Positions 44,531 to 53,144 of a stretch of 64,000 nucleotides of DNA are shown in pieces. Position numbers and translations under genes: made by a program. The stretch is from Pedomonas sp051304405 (GTDB taxonomy: Bacteria; Pseudomonadota; Alphaproteobacteria; Sphingomonadales; Sphingomonadaceae): assembly GCF_051304405.1 (NCBI RefSeq), contig NZ_JBPPGG010000003.1:248001-312000 (forward strand). Reading direction: 5' to 3'. Numbering within the stretch: position 1 is the stretch's first letter; every line of letters begins with the position of its first letter. The notes beneath the pieces were generated by a model. It saw only the letters and a list, made by a program, of their open reading frames with translations, did not search any database and was not told the DNA's origin.

Positions 44531-47230
44531 ATGAACCCGTCCGCCGCCCGCGAGGATGTGCGTTATCTTGGCCGCCTGCTGGGTGACGCCATCCGCCTGT
44601 TCGACGGCCAGGCGCTGTTCGAGCAGATCGAGTCCATCCGCCGCGCCTCGGTCGAGGCCCACCGCAACCCCGGCTCGGAGCGGGACGCGGCCCTTGCCGC
44701 CCGCCTCAACGCGCTGAGCCTTGAGGACATGCTCGCCTTCGTGCGCGGCTTCCTGTGCTTCTCTCTCCTCTCCAACCTGGCGGAAGACCGGCAGGCACGC
44801 CGCGCGGCGGCGCTCTCGGACGACAGCGCGGACGAAGCCTCCGGCCGGCCGGACACGCTCGCCCGGGCGATCCGCACGCTGGAGGCGAAGGGCATCGACC
44901 GCGCTGCCATCCGCGCAACGCTCGAGGGCGCGCTCATCGCCCCGGTGCTCACCGCCCACCCCACCGAAGTGCGGCGCAAGAGTGTCATCGACCGCGAGGC
45001 CGCCATTTCCCGCCTGCTGGCCGCGCTCGACCGGGAGAGCGACCCGGCCGCCCGCGCCGAGCTGGAGGCGGACCTGTTCCGCGAGATCGTGGTACTGTGG
45101 AAGACGCGGCCGCTGCGCGCCGTCGGCATCACCGTGGCGGACGAGATCGAGAACGCCCTTTCCTATTTCCGCCTCACCTTTCTTGAGGTGCTGCCGCGCC
45201 TCACCCTGCGCTGGCAGGCGCTGCTGGGGGCAAATCTCCCCGCCTTCGTGCGGGTGGGCAGCTGGATCGGCGGCGACCGGGACGGCAACCCCAACGTCAC
45301 CGCCGAGACGCTGGCGCTGGCGCTGCGCCAGCAGGCCCGCGTCGCCCTTGGCCATTATCTGGAGGAGCTGCACGCGCTGGGCGGGGCCCTCTCCCTCTCC
45401 GACACGCTGATCACGGCCACGCCCGATCTGGAGCGGCTGGCGGCGCGCAGCGGCGACACCTCCCCCCACCGGGCGGACGAGCCCTATCGCCGCGCGGTCT
45501 CCGGCATCTATGCCCGGCTTGCCGCCAGCTTCGAGGTGCTGACCGGCGAGGCCCCGCCCCGCCGCGCCCATGTGGCGGCGGCCCCTTATGCCTGCGCCGG
45601 GGACCTTCTCGCCGATCTACAGGTGGTGCGCGCGTCCCTGGCCTCGGGCCGTGCGCCGCTGCCCAACCGGCGGCTGGAGGCGCTCATCGCCGCCGTCGAG
45701 ACCTTCGGCTTTCACCTGGCGACGCTCGACCTGCGCCAGAACGCGGACGTGCACAACCGGGTGGTGGCGGACCTGTTGCGCGCGGCGGGCGTCGAGGCAG
45801 ACTACCTGGCGCTGGACGAGGACGCGCGCATCGCCCTTCTGCGCCGGGAGCTGGGCCACAACCGCCTGCTCTACAACCCCCACCTCGCCTATGCGGACGA
45901 GACCGGGCGGGAGATGGACATCCTGCGGACGCTCGCCGACGCCCACGCCCGCTTCGGGCGGGCGTGCGTGCGCAACTACATCGTCTCCAAGACCAGCGGC
46001 GTCTCCAACCTGCTGGAAGTCTATGTGCTGCTGAAGGAGGTGGGCCTCTACCGGCCCGGCCCGCCGCCGCGCTGCCCGGTGATGGCCGTGCCCCTGTTCG
46101 AGACCATCGAGGATCTGGAGCGCGCGCCCGCCGTCATGGACCGCTTCCTCGGCCTGCCGGAGATGGCGGCACTCGCCCGCGCGGGCGACGGCATGCAGGA
46201 GGTGATGCTCGGCTATTCCGACAGCAACAAGGACGGCGGCTACCTCACCTCCACCTGGTCGCTGCATGAGGCCGCCTGCGCGCTGGTGGACGTGTTCGCC
46301 CGCCACGGCGTGCGCATGCAACTGTTCCACGGCCGGGGCGGCGCGGTCGGCCGGGGCGGCGGCTCCGCCTTCGCCGCCATCCGCGCCCAGCCGGCCGGCA
46401 CGGTCGGCGGACGCATCCGCATCACAGAACAGGGCGAAGTCATTGCCGCCAAATACGGCAACCCGGCCGTGGGCGCGGCCAGCCTCGAGACCATGGCCGC
46501 CGCCACCCTGCTGGCGACGCTCGACCCGCCCGCGCTCAACGGCGATCTCCGGCGCTTCCGCCCCGCGCTCGCCCGCCTCAGCGAGACGGCCTTCCGCGCC
46601 TATCGCGCGCTGGTCTACGAGACGCCCGGCTTCACCCAATTCTTCCGCGCGGCAACGCCCATTGCGGAAATCGCCGACCTCAAGATCGGCTCGCGTCCGG
46701 CCAGCCGCACCACCTCCGAGAAGATCGAGGACCTGCGGGCCATTCCATGGGTGTTCTCGTGGGGGCAGGCGCGCATCATGCTGCCCGGCTGGTATGGCGT
46801 TGGCGCGGCGCTCGAGGCCTTCCCGGACCGGGGTCTGCTCGCCGCAATGCTGGCCGCGTGGCCGTTCCTTCAGGCCACCTTTTCCAATCTGGAGATGGTG
46901 CTGGCCAAGTCCGACATGGCCGTCGCCGCCGACTACGCCGCACTGGTGCCGGACGCCGATCTCTCCGGGCGCATCTTCGGGCAGATCCGCGACGAGTGGC
47001 AGCGCACCCGCGACCAGCTTCTCGCCCTCACCGGTCAGACGGACCTGCTGGAGCGCGCGCCCGACACCCAGCGCGCCATCCGCCTGCGCCTGCCCTATAT
47101 CGAGCCGCTCAACACCCTTCAGGTGGAGCTGATCCGCCGCCGCCGCGCCGGGGACGACCGCCCCGCCATCCGCGAGGGCATACTGCTCACCATCAACGGC
47201 ATCGCCGCCGGCCTGCGCAACACCGGTTGA
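44531..47230 (+). CDS. ppc: Phosphoenolpyruvate carboxylase
   Basis: An 899-residue enzyme making oxaloacetate from PEP and bicarbonate. Catalytic motifs are TAHPTEVRRKSVIDRE near residue 140, the GYSDSNKDGGYLTS loop near 562 and FHGRGGAVGRGGG near 600, and the protein ends with the usual RNTG. AGGGAAAGGAG precedes the ATG at 44531. It lies 52 bases after eda, so uronate-derived C3 flow and anaplerosis may be co-expressed. This linkage is unusual but plausible, since C3 products must refill the TCA cycle. Confidence 0.95.
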   Translation: MNPSAAREDVRYLGRLLGDAIRLFDGQALFEQIESIRRASVEAHRNPGSERDAALAARLNALSLEDMLAFVRGFLCFSLLSNLAEDRQARRAAALSDDSADEASGRPDTLARAIRTLEAKGIDRAAIRATLEGALIAPVLTAHPTEVRRKSVIDREAAISRLLAALDRESDPAARAELEADLFREIVVLWKTRPLRAVGITVADEIENALSYFRLTFLEVLPRLTLRWQALLGANLPAFVRVGSWIGGDRDGNPNVTAETLALALRQQARVALGHYLEELHALGGALSLSDTLITATPDLERLAARSGDTSPHRADEPYRRAVSGIYARLAASFEVLTGEAPPRRAHVAAAPYACAGDLLADLQVVRASLASGRAPLPNRRLEALIAAVETFGFHLATLDLRQNADVHNRVVADLLRAAGVEADYLALDEDARIALLRRELGHNRLLYNPHLAYADETGREMDILRTLADAHARFGRACVRNYIVSKTSGVSNLLEVYVLLKEVGLYRPGPPPRCPVMAVPLFETIEDLERAPAVMDRFLGLPEMAALARAGDGMQEVMLGYSDSNKDGGYLTSTWSLHEAACALVDVFARHGVRMQLFHGRGGAVGRGGGSAFAAIRAQPAGTVGGRIRITEQGEVIAAKYGNPAVGAASLETMAAATLLATLDPPALNGDLRRFRPALARLSETAFRAYRALVYETPGFTQFFRAATPIAEIADLKIGSRPASRTTSEKIEDLRAIPWVFSWGQARIMLPGWYGVGAALEAFPDRGLLAAMLAAWPFLQATFSNLEMVLAKSDMAVAADYAALVPDADLSGRIFGQIRDEWQRTRDQLLALTGQTDLLERAPDTQRAIRLRLPYIEPLNTLQVELIRRRRAGDDRPAIREGILLTINGIAAGLRNTG

Positions 47231-47298
47231 GGGCGGCAGACTTCCAGGGGCGGCCATACCCCCCCCGACGGCCCGCAGCCTGGGGGTTGACGCAAGGA

Positions 47299-47312
47299 TG
47301 ATACCGGTGTCA
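47299..47312. promoter_or_regulatory. LacI-regulon operator, site 8 (DUF885/esterase operon)
   Basis: TGATACCGGTGTCA, a perfect palindrome, the best copy in the window. It lies inside the 17-base spacer of a promoter-like TTGACG (47287-47292) and TCAGAT (47310-47315). The predicted transcript start is only a few bases before the ATG at 47325. Confidence 0.75.
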
Positions 47313-47324
47313 GATCATGAACCC

Positions 47325-48722
47325 ATGAACCTAAGTGGCATCTCCCTGTGCCTGCCGCGCCTCCGGCCCTGGGGCGCGGCAGGATTTTCTCGCCGCATGG
47401 TTCTGGCCGGATTGGGCAGCGCCGCCATCGCCCTGACGGCGAACAGGAGCCTCGGCGCGACCGACGCCCCCGCCGCAGACACGGCCCCGGCAGATGCCCG
47501 CCTCCAGCGCCTCCTCGATGATCTTGCCGCCGTGCTGGCGGACGCGCCCGCGCTTCCGGCCGCCGGGCACGCGCCTGCCCGCGCCGCCCTTGCCGACGCG
47601 GCGGCGCGGCTGGACGCGGTGGACCCGGCCCGTCTCTCCCCCGCCCTGCGCCTGCTGTTCGCCGCCGTGCGGGATGGCGTTGCGACGGAAGCCGCCCTCC
47701 TCGCCGCTGCGGACGGCAGGGCGGACGGCAGCGCGGACCGCCGCGCCGCCTACCCCTTCCACCTGCGCCTTCATGCCGGGCCCGATGCCGCGCCCCGCGC
47801 CGCCCACGCGTGGGGGCTGGCAGAGGCGCGCGCCCTCCACACGGAAGCCGATGCGCTCCTGCGCGCCGAGGGGCTGCGGGACGGTTCGGTCCCGGCGCGT
47901 CTGCGCACCTTCTGGCGCGACCCCCGCCACCTCTACCCCGACAGTGCGGACGGCCGCCGCGCGGCGGTCGCGGCCATGAACGACCGCCTCGCCCGCACCC
48001 GCCAGCGCCTGGGCGAGGCGTTCCGCGATCTCCCGCCCGCCGGACTTGCGGTCTCCACCCTGCCGCCGGGCGAGGCGACCGACGCCACCGTCGGCCGGCG
48101 CATCGCGCCCCCGGCGGACGGCAGCCTCCCCGGCGGCTATGTGGTCGACCTGCGCCGCATCGACCGCCGCCCCGCCTGGACCCTGCCCTCGGTTGTCCAC
48201 CACGAGCTGGTCCCCGGCCACCTGCTGCAAGCGCCGGTGGCGGAGCGGGCCCGGCCGCACCCGCTGCAACGGCGCTACGCCCCCGGCTTTGAGGAAGGCT
48301 GGGCCATCTACGCCGAGCAGCTGGCGGCGGAACTGGGCTGGCTGGGGGAGGATCCGCGCGCCCGCCTCGGCTTTGTCCACTGGCGCCTGTTCCGCATCGC
48401 CCGGCTGGTGGCGGACACCGGCCTCCACGGGCTCGGGTGGAGCCAGGAGCAGGCCATCGAGGCCATGCGCGCGATCCAGGGCGAGTCGGTCGCCTTCGTC
48501 TCCATCGAGGAAGACGTCCGGCGCATCAGCGCCCGGCCCGGCGCGGCGGCGGGCCAGATGCTCACCGCCGCCGCCCTCTCCCGCCTGCGGGATGCCGCCC
48601 GGGCAGCGCTCGGCCCCCGTTTTTCGCTTGCCGGATTTCACGAGGCCGTGCTGCGCGCCGGGCCGCTCTCGGTGCCCGGCCTTGAGGCGGCCGTGCGCGC
48701 ATGGGGAGAGACACAGTCATGA
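47325..48722 (+). CDS. Exported DUF885-family protein
   Basis: A 465-residue protein with a Tat-like start (FSRRMVLAGLGSAAIALTA). The C-terminal part has the DUF885 pair HHELVPGHLLQ near residue 300 and FEEGWAIYAEQLAAELG near residue 325. The H-E-x2-P-x-H pattern plus a downstream Glu looks like a zinc peptidase site, and the family is thought to contain metallopeptidases. What such a protein does with pectin is unclear. No Shine-Dalgarno sequence is visible before the ATG. The frame also opens at 47298, but that ATG lies inside the operator. Its stop overlaps the next start (ATGA). Confidence 0.78.
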   Translation: MNLSGISLCLPRLRPWGAAGFSRRMVLAGLGSAAIALTANRSLGATDAPAADTAPADARLQRLLDDLAAVLADAPALPAAGHAPARAALADAAARLDAVDPARLSPALRLLFAAVRDGVATEAALLAAADGRADGSADRRAAYPFHLRLHAGPDAAPRAAHAWGLAEARALHTEADALLRAEGLRDGSVPARLRTFWRDPRHLYPDSADGRRAAVAAMNDRLARTRQRLGEAFRDLPPAGLAVSTLPPGEATDATVGRRIAPPADGSLPGGYVVDLRRIDRRPAWTLPSVVHHELVPGHLLQAPVAERARPHPLQRRYAPGFEEGWAIYAEQLAAELGWLGEDPRARLGFVHWRLFRIARLVADTGLHGLGWSQEQAIEAMRAIQGESVAFVSIEEDVRRISARPGAAAGQMLTAAALSRLRDAARAALGPRFSLAGFHEAVLRAGPLSVPGLEAAVRAWGETQS

Positions 48723-49741
48723 CCGCACATTCTGCCCCCCCACATCTCGACCGCCGCGCACTCCTCGCGCTCGGCGGCGCGGCGACCCTGGGCGCTGGCC
48801 TTGCCGGCTCAGGGGTTACCGCCCCCCGCCCCGCCGCCGCGCAAGGGCTGGTGCAGCCGGACGACCCGGCCGAGACGGTGCGGCTCTGGCCCGGCCTGCC
48901 GCCCGGCGCACCGGCGTCCCTGCCGCGCGAGGTCATCGTCAACCGCTTCACCGAGTCCGGCTTTCAGGACCGCATCGCCACCGGCATCGGCACACCGGCC
49001 ATGACCGTGTTCCGCCCGGCGCGGCCGAACGGCGCGGCGCTGCTCATCATCCCCGGCGGCGGCTACGTCCGCGTCGTCATCGACCGGGAGGGCTTCGAGT
49101 GCGCCCGCCATTGGGCAGCGGCGGGCGTTACCTGCTTCGTGCTGCGCTATCGCCTGCCGGTCGACGGCTGGGCCGACCGCTCCCGCGCCGCCTTGCAGGA
49201 CGCCCAGCGCGCCCTGCGGCTGATCCGCGCGACTGCCGCCGCCTACGGCATCGACCCGGCACGCATCGGCGTCATGGGCTTCTCCGCAGGCGGGCACCTG
49301 GCGGCGAGCCTTGCCACCCGCCACGGGGAGGAGACCTACGCGCCGGTTGACGCCGCCGACCGGCTCTCCGCCCGCCCGGACGTGGCGGCCCTCCTCTACC
49401 CGGTCATCGCCATGGCCGCGCCGCACTCCCACCCGGGCTCCCGCGCGGCGCTCCTTGGGGCAAGCCCCGACCCCGCCACGGAGGCAGCCAACAGCCCTCA
49501 CACCCGGGTAACGACCGGGACGCCGCCCACCTTCCTGCTGCACGCGGGGGACGATCCGGCCGTTCCCGTCGAGAACAGCCTGATGATGTACGCCGCCCTG
49601 CGCGCCGCCCGCATTCCCGCTGCCCTGCACCTGTTCGAGACCGGCGGCCACGGCTTCGGCCTGCGCCGCACCGAGGGCCTGCCGGTGGCGGCCTGGCCCG
49701 CCCTTTTCGACCGCTGGGCCGCCGCTCACGGCCAGATGTGA
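48719..49741 (+). CDS. Exported acetylesterase-like alpha/beta hydrolase
   Basis: A 340-residue hydrolase. A Tat-like leader (DRRALLALGGAATLGAGLAG) precedes the domain. Motifs are LLIIPGGGYVRVVIDREGFE near residue 115 (oxyanion), MGFSAGGHLAAS near 187 (nucleophile Ser), HAGDDPAVPVENS (Asp) and TGGHGFGLR (His). The order is that of acetyl-xylan/pectin acetylesterases of COG0657. Translationally coupled to the DUF885 gene, so under site 8. Confidence 0.83.
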   Translation: MTAHSAPPHLDRRALLALGGAATLGAGLAGSGVTAPRPAAAQGLVQPDDPAETVRLWPGLPPGAPASLPREVIVNRFTESGFQDRIATGIGTPAMTVFRPARPNGAALLIIPGGGYVRVVIDREGFECARHWAAAGVTCFVLRYRLPVDGWADRSRAALQDAQRALRLIRATAAAYGIDPARIGVMGFSAGGHLAASLATRHGEETYAPVDAADRLSARPDVAALLYPVIAMAAPHSHPGSRAALLGASPDPATEAANSPHTRVTTGTPPTFLLHAGDDPAVPVENSLMMYAALRAARIPAALHLFETGGHGFGLRRTEGLPVAAWPALFDRWAAAHGQM

Positions 49742-49806
49742 GCCTTTTCCGGCAACCGACATTGCGCCCCGGACCCCAAGGGTCTAGGAGAGACGGACGC
49801 AGTCTT

Positions 49807-49821
49807 TTAAGAACTTCTTAA
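49807..49821. promoter_or_regulatory. Palindrome upstream of the diguanylate cyclase gene
   Basis: TTAAGAA-C-TTCTTAA, a perfect 15-base inverted repeat in an otherwise GC-rich region, about 148 bases before the cyclase start. Likely a protein-binding site; the protein is unknown. Confidence 0.42.
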
Positions 49822-49923
49822 GATTGCGGATTGTTGCTTTTTGTGTTGCGGTGGAACCATGATTTGCAATCGGACGGCGGCGCAGCGGCCCCGGCTGTTA
49901 TCCCGGTATCCCGGGCAACGGGC

Positions 49924-49951
49924 CCGGACAGGCGCATCCTTCCCTGTCCGG
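49924..49951 (+). promoter_or_regulatory. Leader hairpin next to the diguanylate cyclase ribosome site
   Basis: CCGGACAGG pairs with CCTGTCCGG (10-base loop) and ends five bases before the GGAGG used by the TTG start at 49969. It could modulate ribosome access. Confidence 0.45.
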
Positions 49952-49968
49952 ACAGCGGAGGCCCGGCC

Positions 49969-51381
49969 TTGACTCCCCCGATCCTGCCCTCTCCCGACAC
50001 GACCGCGCCGACCATGACGCCGCTGCCCCACCCGGGCCTGTCCTGCTGGCTGACCCTGACCGACGCCGAGAAACAGGCGGCGCGGGCCTACATTCATGCC
50101 ATTGTCACGGAGCACGGCCCGGTTCTGGTTGACGCCTTCTACGCCGCCTTCCTCAACGACAGCACGAGCGCCGCCTTCCTCTCGCACACCGTGGTGCAGG
50201 AGCGGCTGGCCTCTGCTCTCGCGAACTGGCTGCGCACGCTGATCGAAACCGACCCGGTGGCCGACGTCGAGGCCTTCCAGCAGCAGCAGATCCGCATCGG
50301 CAAGGTCCACGCCCGCATCGGCATTCCGACCCACCTGGTGCTGGCCGGAGCGACCATTCTCAAGACCGAGATCGGCCGCCGCATTGCCGGCCAGTGTCAG
50401 GACCCCCAGGTGCTGACCCACAGCCTCCTGCTGCTGGTCGAGCTGATCGACGCGGCCATGCAGCACATGACCACGGCCTACGAGACCAGCACCCGCGAGG
50501 TGACGCGGGACAACGAGGCCTACCGCTTCCTCGCCCTTGCCGAGGACATGGATCTGGAGCGGGAGAGCCAGCGCGCCGCGCTGATGGAATGGAGCCACGG
50601 CGTGCTGTTCGGCCTGCTGGCGGAGCCGGACGCCGGCAGCAGCACGATCAGCCTGGGCGCGTCCTCGTTCGGCCTGTGGGTGCGCCACCGCGCCCGCCAT
50701 TTGTTCTCGGGGGCGGACCTCCTGCGCAAGATCGAGGAGGCCATCACGGAGATCGACAACACCCTGCTGCCCGAGGTGCGCTCGTCCCGGGGCGGCGCCG
50801 GGCAGACCGCCGCCATCACCGCGCTGCATGACCGGGTGGAGGAGATCAAGTTCCTCCTCGGCTCGCTGTTCCAGGCGGCATCTTCCGTGGAAAACGGGCG
50901 CGACCCGCTGACCCGCACGCTCAACCGCCGCTTCCTGCCCGGGCTGCTCAGCCGGGAGTTCGCGCTGGTGAAGTCGGGCAACGTGCCGCTGAGCCTGCTC
51001 ATGGTGGACGTGGACCACTTCAAGAGCATCAACGACACCTTCGGCCACAGCGCGGGCGACACGGTCCTGAAGCGGGTGGCGGAGACCGTGCTGGATTCCG
51101 TGCGCGCCAGCGATTTCGTGTTCCGCTACGGCGGCGAGGAATTCCTGGTGGTGCTGGTCGAGACCGAGCGGGAGAAGGCGCTGGTGATCGCCGAGCGGCT
51201 GCGCAGCAAGGTGGAGGAGATGCGGGTTCCCCTCGACGGGGCGCCGCCCGTCACCGTGACCGTCTCGATCGGCCTTGCCACCCATGAAGGCCACCCGGAC
51301 CCCCAGTATCTCATCGACCGGGCCGACCAGGCGCTCTACAAGGCCAAGGCGGAAGGCCGCAACCGGGTGGTCATGACCTAA
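49969..51381 (+). CDS. Globin-coupled diguanylate cyclase
   Basis: A 470-residue protein that makes cyclic di-GMP under control of a heme-gas sensor. The N-terminal 170 residues are a sensor globin: CWLTLTDAEKQAARAY is the typical start and the proximal heme His lies in RIGKVHARIGIP (H114 from the TTG, H99 from the next ATG). A helical linker follows. The GGDEF domain begins RDPLTRTLNRRFL, has RYGGEEF near residue 385 and the product-inhibition site RASD five residues before it. GGAGG lies 7 bases before the TTG at 49969, while the ATG at 50014 has no ribosome site. Close in design to DosC/YddV. Confidence 0.9.
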   Translation: MTPPILPSPDTTAPTMTPLPHPGLSCWLTLTDAEKQAARAYIHAIVTEHGPVLVDAFYAAFLNDSTSAAFLSHTVVQERLASALANWLRTLIETDPVADVEAFQQQQIRIGKVHARIGIPTHLVLAGATILKTEIGRRIAGQCQDPQVLTHSLLLLVELIDAAMQHMTTAYETSTREVTRDNEAYRFLALAEDMDLERESQRAALMEWSHGVLFGLLAEPDAGSSTISLGASSFGLWVRHRARHLFSGADLLRKIEEAITEIDNTLLPEVRSSRGGAGQTAAITALHDRVEEIKFLLGSLFQAASSVENGRDPLTRTLNRRFLPGLLSREFALVKSGNVPLSLLMVDVDHFKSINDTFGHSAGDTVLKRVAETVLDSVRASDFVFRYGGEEFLVVLVETEREKALVIAERLRSKVEEMRVPLDGAPPVTVTVSIGLATHEGHPDPQYLIDRADQALYKAKAEGRNRVVMT

Positions 51382-51443
51382 GGCGCGTGGTCATGGCGTA
51401 AGGAAAACCGCAGCGGAAAATCCGCAGCGGCGGCCAAACGCGA

Positions 51444-51470
51444 GGCGCGGGAGGTCCAGCCTCCCGCGCC
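51444..51470. terminator. Bidirectional hairpin between convergent genes
   Basis: GGCGCGGGAGG pairs with CCTCCCGCGCC (5-base loop). It lies in the 125-base gap between the cyclase and the minus-strand SDR gene. No strong T-run, so efficiency is uncertain. Confidence 0.55.
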
Positions 51471-51506
51471 CCCCGTTTCAGGTTCTGCTGACGGAACCCC
51501 TGCCGC

Positions 51507-52268
51507 TCAGCGCGGCGCCATGCGGATTGCGCCGTCGAGGCGGATCACCTCGCCGTTCAGCATGGGGTTGGCGAGGATGCTCTCCACCAGCATGGCGTAT
51601 TCCTCCGGCTTGCCGAGGCGGCTGGGGAAGGGCACCTGCTTGCCGAGCGCTTCCTGCACATGCTCGGGGAAGCCCTGCATCATCGGGGTCATGAAAATGC
51701 CCGGCGCGATGGTGACGACGCGGATGGCGTGCTGGGCCAGCTCGCGCGCAATCGGCAGGGTCATGCCGACCACGCCGCCCTTGGAGGCGGAATAGGCCGC
51801 CTGGCCGATCTGGCCGTCATAGGCGGCAACGCTCGCCGTGTTGACGATGACCCCGCGCTCCTCGCCCAGCGGCGCGGCGGTCGCAAGGCGCGCCGCGAAT
51901 TTCGAGAGCACGTTGAAGCTGCCGATGAGGTTGATCTCGATGGCCTTGCGGAAGGCGTCGAGCGGGTGGGGCTGGCCTTCCCGGCCCACCACCTTGATGG
52001 CCGGGGCGATGCCGGCGCAGTTCACCAGCACGCGGGCGATGCCGTGGCGCGCCTCCGCCTGCGCCACCGCCTCGGCGACGCCCGCGTCATCGGTCACGTC
52101 CACCTTGAAGTACGCGCCGCCGATCTCCCGCGCCGTCGCCTCGCCCACCTCGGCGTTGAGGTCGAAGATGGCAACCTTCGCGCCGCGTGCGGCCAGCAGC
52201 CGCGCGGTCGCGCCGCCAAGGCCCGATGCGCCGCCGGTGACGATGGCGGCAATGCCGTTCACTTCCAT
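51507..52268 (-). CDS. Short-chain dehydrogenase, 3-hydroxyacyl-CoA type (HSD10-like)
   Basis: A 253-residue SDR. The NAD site is VTGGASGLGGATARLLAARG and the acidic residue in IFDLN selects NAD. NCAGIAPAIKV and NTASVAAYDGQIGQAAYSASKGG contain the catalytic Ser, Tyr and Lys, and the C-terminal MLNGEVIRLDGAIRM fits. The insertion around GREGQPHPLDAFRKAIEINLIGSFNV is shared with type-2 3-hydroxyacyl-CoA dehydrogenases. GGGGAG lies 6 bases before the ATG at 52268, so this is preferred over 52280. Probably fatty or branched acyl-CoA oxidation. Confidence 0.82.
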   Translation of the reverse strand: MEVNGIAAIVTGGASGLGGATARLLAARGAKVAIFDLNAEVGEATAREIGGAYFKVDVTDDAGVAEAVAQAEARHGIARVLVNCAGIAPAIKVVGREGQPHPLDAFRKAIEINLIGSFNVLSKFAARLATAAPLGEERGVIVNTASVAAYDGQIGQAAYSASKGGVVGMTLPIARELAQHAIRVVTIAPGIFMTPMMQGFPEHVQEALGKQVPFPSRLGKPEEYAMLVESILANPMLNGEVIRLDGAIRMAPR

Positions 52269-53144
52269 AAAGCTCCCCATAAGCTGATCGCAGACAGTCC
52301 GCCCGGCGGCCGCCCTCCCCGGGCCGGACGCGCTGAGCAATATTATTGCTCCTGCCTATTGCGCCTTCCGTGCGGGGGCAAGCCCCCTTGAGGCTCCCCT
52401 CCCGAAGGCCCCGGCGCAGGAAAGGCCCGCTATTCCCTGCGCCCAAACCATGGTCTGATCCGCCGCATCCGAACAAAACCGCAAAAGACCCGGATCTGAT
52501 TAAAAACGCCAAGAAACGAAACACATTACTGATTAATTCAATAATTGTTTATGAGTTAAATAGTTCGATTTTTACTTTCCACATCTCCACTTTTTCATTG
52601 CGACTCCGGCTTGTCTGTCTTTTACTCTGGCCGATCCCCTTGCCCCCGGTGTTTGCACCAGCGTGCGTCTCGCTGCACCGGGGCTTGATCCGTCCGGCGG
52701 AAAGGAGCCGACCAGCGGAAATCCCGGGATCTGGAAAGGAGGTATCATCCATAAGACTCTTCGAACTGCTATCGATCACCTTGTCGGTCGTCGCGCTGGT
52801 CATTGCCTCAATTCGCCTCGGATTGACCATTGGCCGGCACGATCGCGACTAGACCGGTAGCGCAGGGTTCAACCAGGCGGTGCCAACAGACGCCTCTGCG
52901 CACCGCCTGGTGGCCCGCAACCTCTGGCGTTCAACAGGTGGGAAGCTCGCAGTCTTCAGGCCGAGCAAAGAACCGGCCCAAAAATAATGACCCCGCGGTT
53001 TGCACGCCGCAGGGTCTGGATTTTGAAAGGAGGATAGCAATCCATCTCTTCGAACTGCGGATACCATACACCCCGGCCCCGTTCCCTTCAACGCCCTCAG
53101 GGTCGTAGCCGCCGGCAGCCCGCAGGACCGCGCGCCGCCTTTTC
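52269..53144. other. 876-base gap with AT-rich segment and a duplicated ribosome-site/peptide unit
   Basis: No ordinary gene. Bases 52480-52610 are AT-rich in an otherwise GC-rich stretch. Two related units follow at about 52640-52852 and 52990-53110; each has a GTTTGCAC-containing hairpin region, a GAAAGGAGG ribosome-like site and the words ATCCAT and TCTTCGAACTGC. The first continues into a short hydrophobic frame. Confidence 0.6.
52751..52852 (+). other. Possible hydrophobic micro-peptide with non-standard start
   Basis: After GGAAAGGAGG (52733-52742) and 8 bases, an ATA-initiated frame of 33 codons reads LFELLSITLSVVALVIAS then IRLGLTIGRHDRD and stops with TAG. A single membrane helix plus charged tail is the build of type I toxin and holin-like peptides. 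The lack of ATG, GTG or TTG is a serious objection: it may use ATA, be a decayed gene, or be chance. A second, shorter copy starts after GAAAGGAGG at 53026-53034 and loses the hydrophobic part after LFEL. Confidence 0.3.
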
